DNA of 64,000 nt, taken from assembly GCA_963971405.1 (NCBI GenBank), contig OZ020488.1:5022001-5086000 (forward strand), in the 5' to 3' direction. This document shows, piece by piece, positions 1 through 10,504 of this stretch; position 1 is the stretch's first letter; the number at the start of each line of letters is the position of its first letter. The notes beneath the pieces were generated by a model, which searched no databases, was not told the origin of the DNA, and worked only from the letters and a program-made list of their open reading frames with translations. A program made the position numbers and the translations under genes. This DNA is from Psococerastis gibbosa (taxonomy: Eukaryota > Arthropoda > Insecta > Psocodea > Psocidae).

Positions 1-60
1 TGGGGGGCGGGTGTCAGAGTGTTTCTTAAAATCTGTGGTCTAAATGATTGGGCTCCTTAA

Positions 61-215
61 AAAGAACCGATAAAGGCCCATGCAGGAAGAACTGAAGAAG
101 TGGCTGGAAGAGAAGATGGTTCCCGAAGGAGGGGAAGCGGTGCAGAGACCAGACCATATCTTCGGAAGAGTGGGCCTAGAACCTGAGGAGTAAGAAGGCT
201 CACACATCATACCTG
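61..215 (+). pseudogene. Decayed repeat ORF tail, paired with 52750-53030
   Basis: A short frame reading KKWLEEKMVPEGG and FGRVGLEPEE ends at TAA near 190. The frame at 52777-52968 has the same layout ([10 protein letters not shown] ... LWRVGL), and both are followed by an AGGCTCACA-type motif. I read both as the same retrotransposon 3' end, clade unknown. Confidence 0.35.
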
Positions 216-260
216 AATATATGATATGAATGATATATAATATATATCAAAGTATCTATT

Positions 261-425
261 TTACGTGAAATTTTAGTCCTCAATCATTTTTATGAAAAAG
301 CTACGGTACCAAAAATTAAAAATACTCTATTATTAAATGATGCATAAAGTAGTCTTCTAGAACTTAAATGAGCCAAATCTTTAAAATCTTGATTTTTTAA
401 TTGAATAAAAAAATAAGAAGTCTGT
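261..425. repeat. Right half of a TTAA-bounded hairpin MITE
   Basis: ATGATGCATAAAGTAGTCTT, GAGCCAAATCTTTAAAAT and neighbours match the right arm of the element at 56295-56696. The left arm and the termini are not recognisable here. Confidence 0.5.
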
Positions 426-430
426 AAAAG

Positions 431-994
431 GAACGGATTGGGTAGGGGAATTATTTTCTTTCGTTAGCTTTTGCAACCCCTATTAAGGGGCTGAAATTAT
501 GTCCACTAAATTTCTAAACTGAGATATTATCTTACCTGGGGTTGAAGTAAAGGGGGAGAAATTAATCCTCTGAGTAGACACACATAGCCGCCACTTCACA
601 CAACACACACGCCACTTCTCAGCACTTTCACACGACCCGACCTTACCAGGAACAAACCGCGACTGAACAATAGTGACGTAGTCGTATTTAGTATCGGCAA
701 TATCCATTGCGCCGCGGTTGCTGCCCGCCACGGCTGGAGCCTCCAGCGCTCACATGATCTTAACTACATCTTGCAGGACCGTCGCAGGTACAATGTGGTA
801 GTCAATTTTTCGAGAAGTTAAGTTTTGAAGCTGAAACAAAAAATACATAGCTTGAGCGTAACGGGTGGATATGACGAAAGTAGTATTCATTAAACCCCCT
901 CCACCACTACCCTGTATGGAAATATGACACCAAATTATCACTCTTAAGAGCAAGTGTATGCTAAAGTATCCGTATTTTTAGTTCTTAAAAAAGG
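431..994. other. No feature recognised
   Basis: About 560 bp of mixed composition with only short chance frames. CACACACGCC-type simple sequence occurs near 600. No repeat partner was seen in the window. Confidence 0.4.
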
Positions 995-998
995 TTAA

Positions 999-1719
999 GG
1001 CCAAACCGGAGGGTTGTGGCCTTGACCGTTGAATACATAGAAATATAATAGAACTGGAGCGGCGGGAGTCTTAATATGCCTTACGAGGCACCCGTTAACC
1101 ATAAGCCAACTATCAGAGATAAGTACCAACGCAAAAAATATCGAAGTTTTACACATTGCAGCATAGCAAAGCGGATACCTGGACCCGGTCAAAAACTCTG
1201 TAGTTTAGTAGTTAGCTTGTGCAGGCTATTTCCCCGCCGAATTGCGTAGCCTACTTGTCTTATCTTGTGCAGGCTACACTAGCAGCCATATTGATAACGG
1301 TCTCCAGCCACGGCATCGTTGAATATCCATTTTATAAACAAAGCCCCGCGTCTCGTACCTGTTCCGTATTTGACTTGTATTATTTCAAATAATTGCAGTT
1401 TTATTGATTTCTGGCGCTTTACTGTCAAATTAAGTGTTGAGCTTCTGACTAAAGTGCATTTCATTACAAAAGTTGGAGGTTTTTCTTCCCTGTGGGGTAC
1501 GTAAAAATGTTCTAAAGGGTATGTTTTTAATTGCTTCATGCACAAATTTTAGACCTAATGTAATTGTAATTTTTGGTTTAGTCAACAGTGTAAGCATGTC
1601 TACGAGTATACTATACCCCTCTATCGATTTTTACTATACCACTGCGGTTTAAAACATATATTACGAACCCTCTGCAAAGACATTTCCAGGCCAGTCACGT
1701 GACCCCCTCCGGTTTGGCC
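999..1719. mobile_element. TIR DNA element bounded by TTAA, copy 1
   Basis: The ends are GGCCAAACCGGAGG and its complement CCTCCGGTTTGGCC, directly flanked by TTAA on both sides (995-998, 1720-1723). It is non-coding. It shares most of its length with 5180-5846. The family is uncertain: TTAA duplication suggests piggyBac-like transposition, but the termini do not look like classical piggyBac. Confidence 0.8.
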
Positions 1720-1725
1720 TTAATC

Positions 1726-1877
1726 GCATACAAACCATTTAATGAATGTATCCGATTGACCTCTTCAGTCACCTCTGTAGGTTAGTACCCGTGTTGAGTT
1801 ACGACACGTCGCTGATTGTATGGCGTGAAGAGACTCGCAATAGTACAAGCACGCTACCACCTGGCCACCGAAGTCGA
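1726..1877 (-). repeat. SINE-like repeat C
   Basis: Reads on the minus strand from ATCGACTTCGGTGGCCAGG to TTTGTATGCG. The GGCCAGGTGGTAACG-type head resembles a Pol III A box. Other copies lie at 21775-21927, 28981-29118, 34069-34262, 47493-47648 and 47735-47902. One copy carries a long poly(A), which supports retroposition. Confidence 0.65.
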
Positions 1878-1879
1878 TA

Positions 1880-2458
1880 TAAAGTAGAAGACAGAAAGAC
1901 AATCAAATGAGACTCGAAGAAACTAGAGTTCTACATAAGAGAGATGGGACGCCAAAATCCACCAAAAAACCATCAATCATAAAGTACTGTTTCCGACCCT
2001 GCATCTTCAGGTAGGCCTATATACCTGGGACCTGGCTGGTGGAGTGACTCATCATCTACCTCACCGCCGGTCGGTAAACTCTCGTAACAGGCGAGATTTA
2101 ACAAACACAATATCTCTAATAGTTCACTTATCCGGCCACCTATCTTTTTATGTTCTACATGTATTTTCCAGGACAACGCAAAATTTATTTGTACCTTTTC
2201 GGGTTTAAAGAAAAAATAGGTTATTGAAAATGGACCCGCTGCGCTGCGGGGCTTATTGTTGTCGCTTTGTTTGCATTGCAGGTACAAATACAGGTTGATT
2301 TTGACAAAACAAAAACTGGTCAGTGAGTCATCGCAGGCATTATTACGTACTGTACCCATATAAGGAATAATATACGGCTTTGCCAGAGGGTGAAATATAG
2401 GGTGCTCCAAAACTCTGTTGTTTTAAATTTTTCTTCAAAATCCACACTTCAGATCAAA
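1880..2458. other. No feature recognised
   Basis: Only a decayed antisense frame (1973-2410) without family motifs. No repeat partner was identified in the window. Confidence 0.4.
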
Positions 2459-2790
2459 GAGGTTCTGTAGGGACAGTTTTGGTCACTAGGTTCGCTGACG
2501 ACAAACCGATATCCATATTATTCAAAATGGGCGCCGTTTGCATGCGAAAACTAAGCTCTTGGCATCTAATTAATTCTTTTAATATTTTTTATAATATTTT
2601 TACTATGCCTGGACCTTATTTCGCTGCATATAATTTAATATATATATATTCTCCATGGTTTATAGAAAAATATCACTTATGGAAAAATCAACGCTTTGAT
2701 ATCATTGCAACTGGTGCTGCCATCTACAAAATGACGCCACAAATGAACCCCATTAACAACATTTTGCGATTACATCTTCTTCATGCGCCC
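2459..2790. repeat. Dispersed repeat D, copy 1
   Basis: From GAGGTTCTGTAGGGACAG to the ATGACGCCAC-like segment it aligns with 20424-20780, including the shared ACTATGCCTGGACCTTATT block and a TATA run. It is non-coding. Confidence 0.75.
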
Positions 2791-2814
2791 TTTATAGGGC
2801 TTTTGGAGTACTAA

Positions 2815-3627
2815 ATGTTCATCGTAACATGCAAAAATAAAGTCTTTCCGGTTCATAAACTTTTGCTTGCTTTTTTGTTTTTCCAGTTTCTAGTTACAAA
2901 TATTTGCTCATTGACAACAATTTTTAAATGTTACGTCAAATTTTTAGGCTCTTCCTATTTTATTTCTTGTTTGGTAAGGAACCCTCTTGTTTGGGATGTT
3001 GTGGTGGTTGGCGATCGGTACAGCAGCCGATGAGTATTTTCCCTACCTGCAAAAACAAGTCACCCATTCTCAAACTGCCCATGTTAAATTTTAGGCTCTT
3101 CCCATGTTTTCCTTGGCCTGACTGGTAAAAGATCCACTTTCAATTTTCATAATCACTAGTGGTCTATTTGAGATGATGTGGTCAGCGACATGTCCGGCAG
3201 CCGCATTTTTCTCCAACTTGCGAATGTATGGTACCTATTCGGGTTCAACGGATCCAGGTGCCAACTTCGGCTTTCAAGCTTGTAGTCTCTAACAACTGGA
3301 ATACGTTGGGTCAAATTTTAAAGCTCTCCCTACGGTTTTCCTTGGCCTAATGACTGGTAAACTGGTAAAGGATGTTCTTTCATGACCATAGTGCTATAGT
3401 TCGGATGTTGCGGTCAGCAGACCGGCAGCCGCGGTTTGATGGACCCATACATACAACTTACTGTGTTTCGAACTTCGACCTCCTGGCTCAAAGCCCAGAT
3501 CCCTTCCAACTGCAACTGGGCTTATTCGGCCACTATTTGCTTGGTGGGAGAAATATTCACGTATGACGTAATGACACATCGTTTAACGTTTTTTTTTTAA
3601 ACGATATTTTAAAATCCTGGAGATATC
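2815..3627. repeat. Decayed repeats, including a tRNA-like remnant
   Basis: 3165-3215 and 3400-3430 repeat a TGTGGTCAGCGACATG / TTGCGGTCAGCAGACC motif. Read on the minus strand, 3460-3545 (CAGTTGCAGTTGGAAGGG ... GGTCGAAGTTCGAA) resembles the tRNA-derived repeats at 36950-37075 and 41590-41745. No gene is supported. Confidence 0.35.
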
Positions 3628-3917
3628 GTGCCTAATGCTGAGGTCCTGAGGCGAATGGACACGGAAGCTGAGTTGTTGCCAACGGTTAAGAAACGGAAAC
3701 TACCATACTTCAGTCATGTGATGACGAACAAAACGTATCGCCTTCTGCAAGTAATAACCCAAGGGAACATAGAAGGACTGAGACGTCCTGGCAGAAGAAG
3801 AACATCTTGGTTGAAAAACCTGAGGCAGTGGCTTGGCAAGCCCTTTTCAGAGCAACAGTCCCCAAGGTCCAAATTGCCATGATGATCGCCAGTCTTCGAT
3901 TTGAAGAAGAATTTTAA
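3628..3917 (+). pseudogene. RTE-like LINE ORF2 C-terminal relic
   Basis: NAEVLRRMDTEAELLPTVKK followed by RKLPYFSHVM and GLRRPGRRRTSWLKNLRQW resembles the end of RTE-type endonuclease/RT proteins (pattern RKL.YFGHVMR ... G.RRPGRRR.SWL.NLR.W). A frameshift near 3838 moves the tail into another frame, which reads QALFRATVPKVQIAMMIASL and ends at TAA 3915-3917. A diverged second copy lies at about 25760-25950 on the minus strand. Confidence 0.75.
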
Positions 3918-4309
3918 AACATTTCAGAACATTTTAAGAGCTACTAACACAACAGTTCAACCGTTTTCTTTCAGCTAATTTAATTTGTAAGAGTAATGGC
4001 TGTAATATCCCTAGATAGGTTTAAGTACAGAACAACTTGCTGTAAAGCTGGCAAAACATTGCGAAAATAATTTCCCATTTCCGAAATGCCAAAATTTATA
4101 GATGCTCCCATATTAAGCCACCAGGTGACCCAACTGGATCCATTTGCACTAAGCATAAGTGAATTTAAGCGAATGGCGATGCTGTGACAGTCATATGAAC
4201 TATGGCTACTCATACACGCTTGAGTTGTATTGTATGTTAGGTAGGTATTTATTTTACGTACATAGAGTATGTAGGTGTCTTATGTGCATAGGTCGTTTTG
4301 CTTTCCAAT

Positions 4310-5155
4310 TTATACGTAGTATAAGGAAAGCTTTGTGATGGTCGAAATTTTCGATTCCGAGATTTTAATGGATTTACACGTTTTGAGGTCCCAGGAACCC
4401 AAAAAAGTGGTTTTTATGTCCGTCTGTCGCTCTGTCTGTCTGTATGTCTGTCTGTTCGCCTATTTCCGGGCAAACTACTCGGCCTATTTTGATTAAATAT
4501 TCCTTGTAGGTTCACAAAAATCATGCCTCGAGACAATTTTTTTTTTTTGGCCAACTCTATTTGGGGGGGGGGGGTTTATTCTCAAAAAAACTCCAAAAAA
4601 ACATCTAAAAAATCATTTCTCAAAAACTGCTCCAACGATTTCTTTTAAATTCACATATGTTGTAGTCGTTATTAACGTTGACAAAATGCGGGGCGTTGCT
4701 TGCCCCTTGATAGTTTGCTTCTGGGGGTAAAAAAAATTAAAATAAACTAAATTTTAATGAAAAATGACTCAAAAATAATTTTTCTGCGAGACCTTTCTAT
4801 CGATGATTTCTACTTTCAGGCATGTTTTAGGTGTTAAATTGAGTAACGAAACCGGACAGGTTGCTTTCCCAAAAAACTATTTGGTTTGGTGCAAAAAATA
4901 ATTTTTGAAAAAATGAAAATTCGCGCTCAAATGCATTGCGTGTTCTGCCATTATTGCTGTGTGGCAATGTGTTGGTCTGACCTATCTGGAATTTATCTCA
5001 CCTCCAGTGACGTCAGGTGGACAACCCCCCCCCCCCCCCCGTATTTCGGAATATTAACCATAGGAAAATTATTTACCATGAAATTACTCATTTCCTCCAT
5101 CTAATATATAAATTGGAAAGCATTTTCGAGTAAGCTCGGACCGGTTCTTCGGACT
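4310..5155 (+). mobile_element. Dispersed repeat A, longest copy
   Basis: It opens with TGCTTTCCAATTTATACG and closes with ATATAAATTGGAAAGCA, so the ends are inverted. The interior has a (GTCT)n-like block at 4420-4455 and poly-G/C runs. Other copies: 21030-21730 (+), 41313-41400 (+, partial), 55683-56200 (-) and 62200-62450 (-). It is non-coding and probably a non-autonomous DNA element of unassigned family. Confidence 0.65.
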
Positions 5156-5179
5156 GTGCTAGTTGGCAACACATTTTAA

Positions 5180-5846
5180 GGCCAAGCCGGAGAGTTGTGA
5201 CCTTGAGCGTTCAGTGTTGAATACATAGAAATATAATAGAACTGGAGCGGCGGGAGCCATAATATGCCCTACGAGGCACCCGTTAACCATAAACCAACTA
5301 TCAGAGATAAGTACCAACGCAAAAAATATCGAAGTCTTACACATTGCAGCATAGCAAAGCGGATACCTGGACCCGGTCAGAAACTCTGTACTTAGCTTGT
5401 GCAGGCTACACTAGCAGCCATATTGATAGCGGTCTCCAGCCACGAGATGGTTGAATATCCATTTTATAAACAAAGCCCCTCGTCATGTACCTGTTCCGTA
5501 TTTGACTTGTATTATTTCAAATAATTGCAGTTTTACCTATTTCTGGCGCTTTACTGTCTAATTAAGTGTTGAGCTTCTGACTGAAATGCATTTCATTACA
5601 AAACTTAGACGTTTTTCTTCCCTGTGGGGCACGTAAAAATGTTGTAAAAGGTATGTTTTTAATTGCTTCATGCACAAATTGTTGACCTAATGTAATTGCA
5701 ATTTTTGGTTCATTCAATAGTGTAAGCATGTCTACGCGTATACTTTTCTATCGATTTTTACTATACCCCTGCAGTTTAAAACATATATTACGAACCCCCT
5801 GCAAAGACATTTCCAGGCCAGTCACGTGACTCACTCCGGTTTGGCC
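5180..5846. mobile_element. TIR DNA element bounded by TTAA, copy 2
   Basis: Nearly collinear with 999-1719. It has GGCCAAGCCGGAG and CTCCGGTTTGGCC ends and TTAA on both sides (5176-5179, 5847-5850). It lacks a short internal duplication around GCTTGTGCAGGCTA that copy 1 carries. Confidence 0.8.
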
Positions 5847-5849
5847 TTA

Positions 5850-6265
5850 AGCATATTTATTTATTATTTATCTAACTGTAAGACACCCAGGTAGTGTGAC
5901 CCTATGACCGAATGCCAGGGGTGCGAGCCAGAAAACAGTGAACCTGAGTTTATTGTACAGAGCAGGTACACAATAGACCAAGTGTGTGGCCTTGGAGTGT
6001 AGCGGGAGTGCAGAGAGACCAGGTGCCCACAACAATGGTTTCACCTGGCTAGCTAAATGCCGCACTTCAGCTGCACAAAACACACTGTATAGGATGTTGT
6101 AAAGACGAAAATGGCGGGAAGGGCAAAAAGTCTGCCTAACCTAGGGAGTGAATTCTTGATGTTCTATGTTTAGTGCTGATCACTTGCTGATTTAGACATT
6201 TTTGGAGGGGGGAAGGAAAATCTTCGCATAGCCAGGAGGTTCTAGGATAGTGTGAAGACTTAAGC
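5850..6265. other. Unassigned moderate-GC stretch
   Basis: 5868-6083 has an antisense frame of 71 codons without recognisable motifs. The composition (GGTGCCCACAAC, GGCCTTGGAGTGTAG) differs from the AT-rich surroundings and may be a decayed retrotransposon piece. No gene is claimed. Confidence 0.3.
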
Positions 6266-6268
6266 TAA

Positions 6269-6552
6269 AGCTGCAATTCCACCACCGAATTTACTTCATT
6301 TGTGATTTGAGATTTTTTGTTTGTTTTGTTTTAAGGAGACTATTATGTAGATACTTAACTTATCTATTATAAATTAAGTTCTAATACCTTATGGTAGAGA
6401 CTTATTAATGATGTCTGCTACCATATTATATCTTAATTTATAACAGATAAGTTAAGTAGTATCTACATAATAGCATAATAGTCTCCTGAAAACAAAACAA
6501 ACCAAAAATCTCAAATCACAAATGAAGTAAATTCGCCGGTGGAATTGCCGCC
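6269..6552. mobile_element. PIF/Harbinger-like hairpin MITE (AATTCCACC type)
   Basis: Near-palindromic: the two arms of about 135 bp complement each other (TTTACTTCATTTGTGATTTG, ACTTAACTTATCTATTATAA). The right end is GGAATTGCCGCC; the left end is worn (AGCTGCAATTCC). Same family as 27252-27519 and 30388-30646. Confidence 0.85.
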
Positions 6553-6631
6553 ATAGTAAACCCACTTTAATTGCTGGTTTTGTTAATGCATGGATAACAA
6601 TATAAACTATTGAGCTATTCAAAGGTCAGTT

Positions 6632-6804
6632 CAGGGACGGATCCTTGGGGTCGCCCCCCCCCCCCCCCCCCCCCGAGAGAAATAGCTTTACACTAGATAG
6701 AATGGACGTTTGAAGGAAATGAAGAAAAATTATTACTCAAGTAATGGGGAAACGCGATATTTTTCAGCCCCCCCCCCCGAAAACTTTTTCTGAAACCGTC
6801 CCTG
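6632..6804. mobile_element. hAT-type MITE with perfect 8-bp duplication
   Basis: The ends CAGGGACGG and CCGTCCCTG are flanked by the identical 8-mer GGTCAGTT on both sides (6624-6631, 6805-6812). An 8-bp duplication and CAG...CTG ends are hAT hallmarks. It contains two poly-C runs. A diverged copy lies at 7575-7748 and a related core inside 10195-10496. Confidence 0.88.
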
Positions 6805-6848
6805 GGTCAGTTGCATTCTGCGCGGATGCTTCACCGCGTACTCATTTA

Positions 6849-7117
6849 GGCGTGTATTCCACTTGTCAATATTCCGTCATTTGTGATAAAAAAAGAAGTT
6901 TAGATTTCTGTTTTAAGGACTACTATGTAGATACTTAACCTATCTATTATAAATTAAGTTATAATATGGTAGCGGACATAATTAATAAGTCTCTACCATA
7001 TTGTAACTTAATTTATAATAGATAAGTTAAGTACCTATATAATAGTCTCCTTAAAACAAAAACCTCGACTTTTATTTAATCACAAATGACGGAATATTGA
7101 CCAGTGGAATACACGCC
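6849..7117. mobile_element. PIF/Harbinger-like hairpin MITE (GTATTCCAC ends)
   Basis: TTA duplications (6846-6848, 7118-7120) flank GGCGTGTATTCC and GGAATACACGCC. The core (ACTTAACCTATCTATTATAA, ATATGGTAG) is that of the 6269-6552 family, but the terminal 45 bp are of a different type. Confidence 0.85.
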
Positions 7118-7574
7118 TTAATATTTCCTCCGCTGTCCCTTCTATATTTCTATGATCGTATAGCGACGCTAGGCCGTTCCAACGCTCTGCGCCCATGGTA
7201 GCCCAATGCGTGGTTGCCGTAGAATGCGTGAAAATGTCGAAAGTGTGCTTTATTTAGTGGGAGTAATGTTACAGAAGGGGGGGGGGGGGGCTATAGTAGA
7301 TATTGTACTGTGTTGCTGTATACCTTCAACAATATTAATAATGTAAAATTGAAACTATTTTAATAATTCAGTAGGTGAGAGACTCGTGTATGTTAATTTT
7401 TAGGTGTTTTATTTGCTCCTGTCTTAAGTTAGAACCGAAAATTCCTTATTTATTTATTTATTTATTACACATGAGAGTGCAGTAAATGTCATACGCAGTA
7501 AATATCATGTTCCAAAGAACTGGCAACCCATTTCTAGCAGGAGCGGCCGAATGCTTGAAATGCCAAGACCGGGC
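7118..7574. other. No gene; poly-G run and (TTTA)n
   Basis: Contains a G run near 7276-7290 and a TTTATTTATTTATTTATT microsatellite near 7448-7465. Nothing else was recognised. Confidence 0.4.
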
Positions 7575-7748
7575 GTTGGATAAAACCGCCCCCCCCCCCC
7601 CCCCCCCGAGAGAAAAAGTTTTATACTAGATATAATGGACTTTTGAAGGAAATTAAGAAAAATTATTACTCAAGTAAAAGAAACGCGATACTTTTCCGGC
7701 CACCGCTCCCCCCCCCCCCCGAAAACTTTTTCTGAAACCGTCCCTGAT
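7575..7748. repeat. hAT-type MITE, 5'-damaged copy
   Basis: CGAGAGAAAAAGTTTTATAC through TTTTCTGAAACCGTCCCTG aligns with 6660-6804. The left terminal sequence is missing. Confidence 0.7.
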
Positions 7749-8011
7749 AAGCAAACACAGTGACGATAATTTCCATACTGGTAGAGATATTAACAGTAGG
7801 AAATGAAATCGCGAATACCCCGAGTGTAAGAATGTTGGGTGGTGCAGAAAAAGGGGGATAAAATTGGATGAATGAAAAGAGGTTGGGGGTGCAGTGCTAC
7901 AAAATCGATGGGTTGGCGTCAGCGGGTTTTCCCCAGTAATACGCATGCGTCTGAGTTTTCTCTTTTCTAAAAGGTCATAGGTGCACGCTTTTCTACGATA
8001 CATTAGCCCCT

Positions 8012-8191
8012 GGAGTCCCTGGTAACGAAGAACCGGATCGACTTGCCCGGCAAGGATCAAAGACCTTCTCCATTGGACATGAAAATGGACCAGCCCCGCC
8101 TGTAGGTCTAATATATGCTAAAAATCTACAACGGAAACGACTACTGGAAGAATTTTTACAATATTCGACATCTAGGCATTCGAAAGCCTAA
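8012..8191 (+). pseudogene. LINE RNase H relic 1
   Basis: The frame reads GVPGNEEPDRLARQGSKT and then a tail to TAA at 8189-8191. GxPGNExxDxLARxGS is the last catalytic block of the RNase H domain in insect LINEs. Nothing upstream is intact, so this is a fragment. Confidence 0.6.
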
Positions 8192-8285
8192 ACTGTTCAC
8201 AGGGAATCCAGCAGTAGACTAGGACTAATGCATAAAATAGGTACAGGATTATTGCTGTTGTACTGACTGGCCATGGACGGATCAA

Positions 8286-8420
8286 ATGATAGAATTTAAC
8301 AGCCAGTGGATCCAAAGCCATGATGGCGTAGCAGGTAACGAGAAGGCTGACCTGCTGGCCACGGACTACGGAACCGTTAATAACGCAAACCAGCCCTTCA
8401 CATTCCATTGCAGCTTCTTT
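8286..8420 (+). pseudogene. LINE RNase H relic 2
   Basis: QWIQSHDGVAGNEKADLLAT matches the WxxSHxGxxGNExADxLA block of LINE RNase H domains. It is a second copy of the same block seen about 300 bp upstream, so two LINE fragments lie side by side. The reading frame decays soon after. Confidence 0.6.
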
Positions 8421-8539
8421 ACTTACTTACTTAGCCTACTTAAATGTACGACTGGGGGACCCGGTCCCAAATCGTGACCTGGGTCCTGACTCCAAGATAA
8501 TACACACATACATACATACATACATACCTAAATACATAC

Positions 8540-8800
8540 AAGGCCTGGCAGAATTTACTACGTCAATCTCTCCACAGAGATCTGCCAAGAGCAGTATATC
8601 TCGCCAACTTTAGATGCAAAACCAGCTCCTTCAGTTCCATCTAAACCGAATTTATAACCGTACTCAACCAAACCTCGCTCTGCACATCTGGACGCAGACT
8701 ATTATTTCTATCACTGTCAAGCCCTAGCGGACGCCGAGAGAGTCGAAAGAATCCTGACAAAACACTGGGATCCCCCTACTAGCTGGAGCGGCAGAGAATG
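8540..8800 (+). pseudogene. Possible LINE C-terminal relic
   Basis: Fragments such as YYHCQALADAERVERIL in decayed frames recall the His/Cys segment after RNase H in LINE ORF2. The position right after two RNase H relics supports this, but no frame is intact. Confidence 0.35.
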
Positions 8801-8814
8801 ACTGAGGGCCTGTT

Positions 8815-9003
8815 TATAGCAGGCGGTTGCGAGAGTGTAAAATAAACATAAGAAAAGCTTGTAGTTTATTTACATACAACGTGGTCTCTTTTAAAGATAA
8901 TTTTCACAAGGCTTATATACCAATAAACCAATGTAAGCACGGAAAGACAAGCTTATTCTCTGTTTATTTTACACTAGACCCGCTCCCGCAACCGCCTGCT
9001 ATA
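8815..9003. mobile_element. Palindromic MITE with 17-bp perfect inverted ends
   Basis: TATAGCAGGCGGTTGCG at the left is exactly complemented by CGCAACCGCCTGCTATA at the right. Imperfect TGTAAAATAAACA / TGTTTATTTTACA arms follow inward. The duplication is unclear (TA possible). Family not assigned. Confidence 0.75.
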
Positions 9004-10186
9004 ATGCCAAGATCAGCGGGCGCTGGATAAAGTAAAAGTGTTTTCAATAATTTTTTTAATACGATTTATTGACATTTTCTGCTTTTGTAATATTTTTTTA
9101 TTTATTATAGAACAATATTCTATGGTCACACACCGGCATTTATGAAGATTTATTAATATTTAGCTAGGAATATGTTACTAATAAAAATTGTGTCAAGCAG
9201 CAATTTAACAAAAAATAGCCAAACTATTTAGTCCAATCTAACCATGTTCGTCTATTTAATTGCATTGGAACTAAATTTGAAGTGTTCAACTTCCTAAATT
9301 TAGGCTCCTACCTATACCAGGAGTAGATCCAGCCCATTGGGGGGGGGGGGGGGGGGAATTTGGCTCAAAATATAATAAACATATGTAGTATCCTTTACAT
9401 TATAACGTAATAAGTTAGGCAACTTACAAAAGGCTAGCTTATAAGATTTCAGGGGCAGCTCCCCCTTTCATCTGTCCTTGACTACACTTCAACTAGAATA
9501 AGCAGAATATAAAAATAATAAGTAGTCACTCTGGCTAGACCCAATGGACGGATACAGGGAGGGAGGTTCCCCCCTGGATCCACCCCATGGACGGAGACAG
9601 GGGGGCGGATATCCCCCCCCCCCCAAAAAAAAAAATTCAGTAAATCTATTTTATAAGTTAATTTTTATAACTCTCTGATTTAATCGATACTACATAGGTT
9701 TTTCCTATTTTGACCCACAGCTACCCCCCCCCCCCCATGGTGAGCTGGATCCGTCCCTGATCCACCAACACCGGCATTCGAATTTTTAAATCTCATAGCC
9801 TACTCATTATGCTTACACGATGTGAATATTCTGTGTGCTATCATCGATGAAAAAATATTGCAGTGTAGTAGGCCAATGCTGTTGATTTAGGGATGCCAAT
9901 ATCAATAAGCCTAATATTTTCTAGATATTTTGCAGTACGTGTGATTTGCAAGAAAGCCACGAAATTTGCCCAAATGGGTAATAAAAACACCTTTTTCCTC
10001 TGTAAATTTGCCTTATAGTGTTTCGCTATTTTTATTCACTATCAAAACTTAGGTTCTGCAGGACTAGGCCTACTTAGGCTGCTGGAATTATCAGCTTCCT
10101 AAAATAATTTTAAACTTGACTAACTAAAAAATGCCTTGATGAGGTTGAAACAATAATAATAATAATAATTAGTATTAAAATTATAC
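9004..10186. repeat. Cluster of broken hAT-like ends and poly-G/C tracts
   Basis: GAGTAGATCCAGCCC (9321), GGACGGATACAGGG (9546), GGACGGAGACAGGG (9590) and GGATCCGTCCCTGAT (9749) are CAGGGACGGATCC-type ends facing both ways. Each sits next to a run of 10-18 G or C. It is a pile-up of hAT MITE remnants without a clear full copy. Confidence 0.5.
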
Positions 10187-10194
10187 AGGACAAT

Positions 10195-10496
10195 CAAGGC
10201 CGTAGCCAGGATTTTTTTTTGGGGGGGGGGGGGGGTTAAAATTTCATTGGGTATTACATACTGGTTTTTCTGTTTCCTCTCAAAATCCGATTCTATCTAG
10301 TGTCAAGCCATTTCATTTCGGGGCAGGGACAGTTTCAGAAAACGTTTTCGGGGGGGGGGGGGCGGTGGCCCAAAAAATATCGCGTTTCCCTTACTTGAGT
10401 AATAATTTCTCTTAATTTCCTTCAAAAGTCCATTCTAACTAGAATATTGCTATTTCTCCCCCCCCCCCCCAAGGATCCCCCTTGGCTACGGCCTTG
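10195..10496. mobile_element. hAT-type MITE (GCCGTAGCC ends) with composite interior
   Basis: The ends CAAGGCCGTAGCC and GGCTACGGCCTTG are flanked by AGGACAAT (10187-10194) and AGGATAAT (10497-10504), an 8-bp duplication with one mismatch. The interior 10325-10475 is an inverted copy of the 6632-6804 element core. Confidence 0.82.
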
Positions 10497-10504
10497 AGGA
10501 TAAT

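Noticed and set aside
5868-6083. A 71-codon antisense frame with hydrophobic residues
   Set aside because: No start context, splice partner or family motif; probably a decayed repeat.
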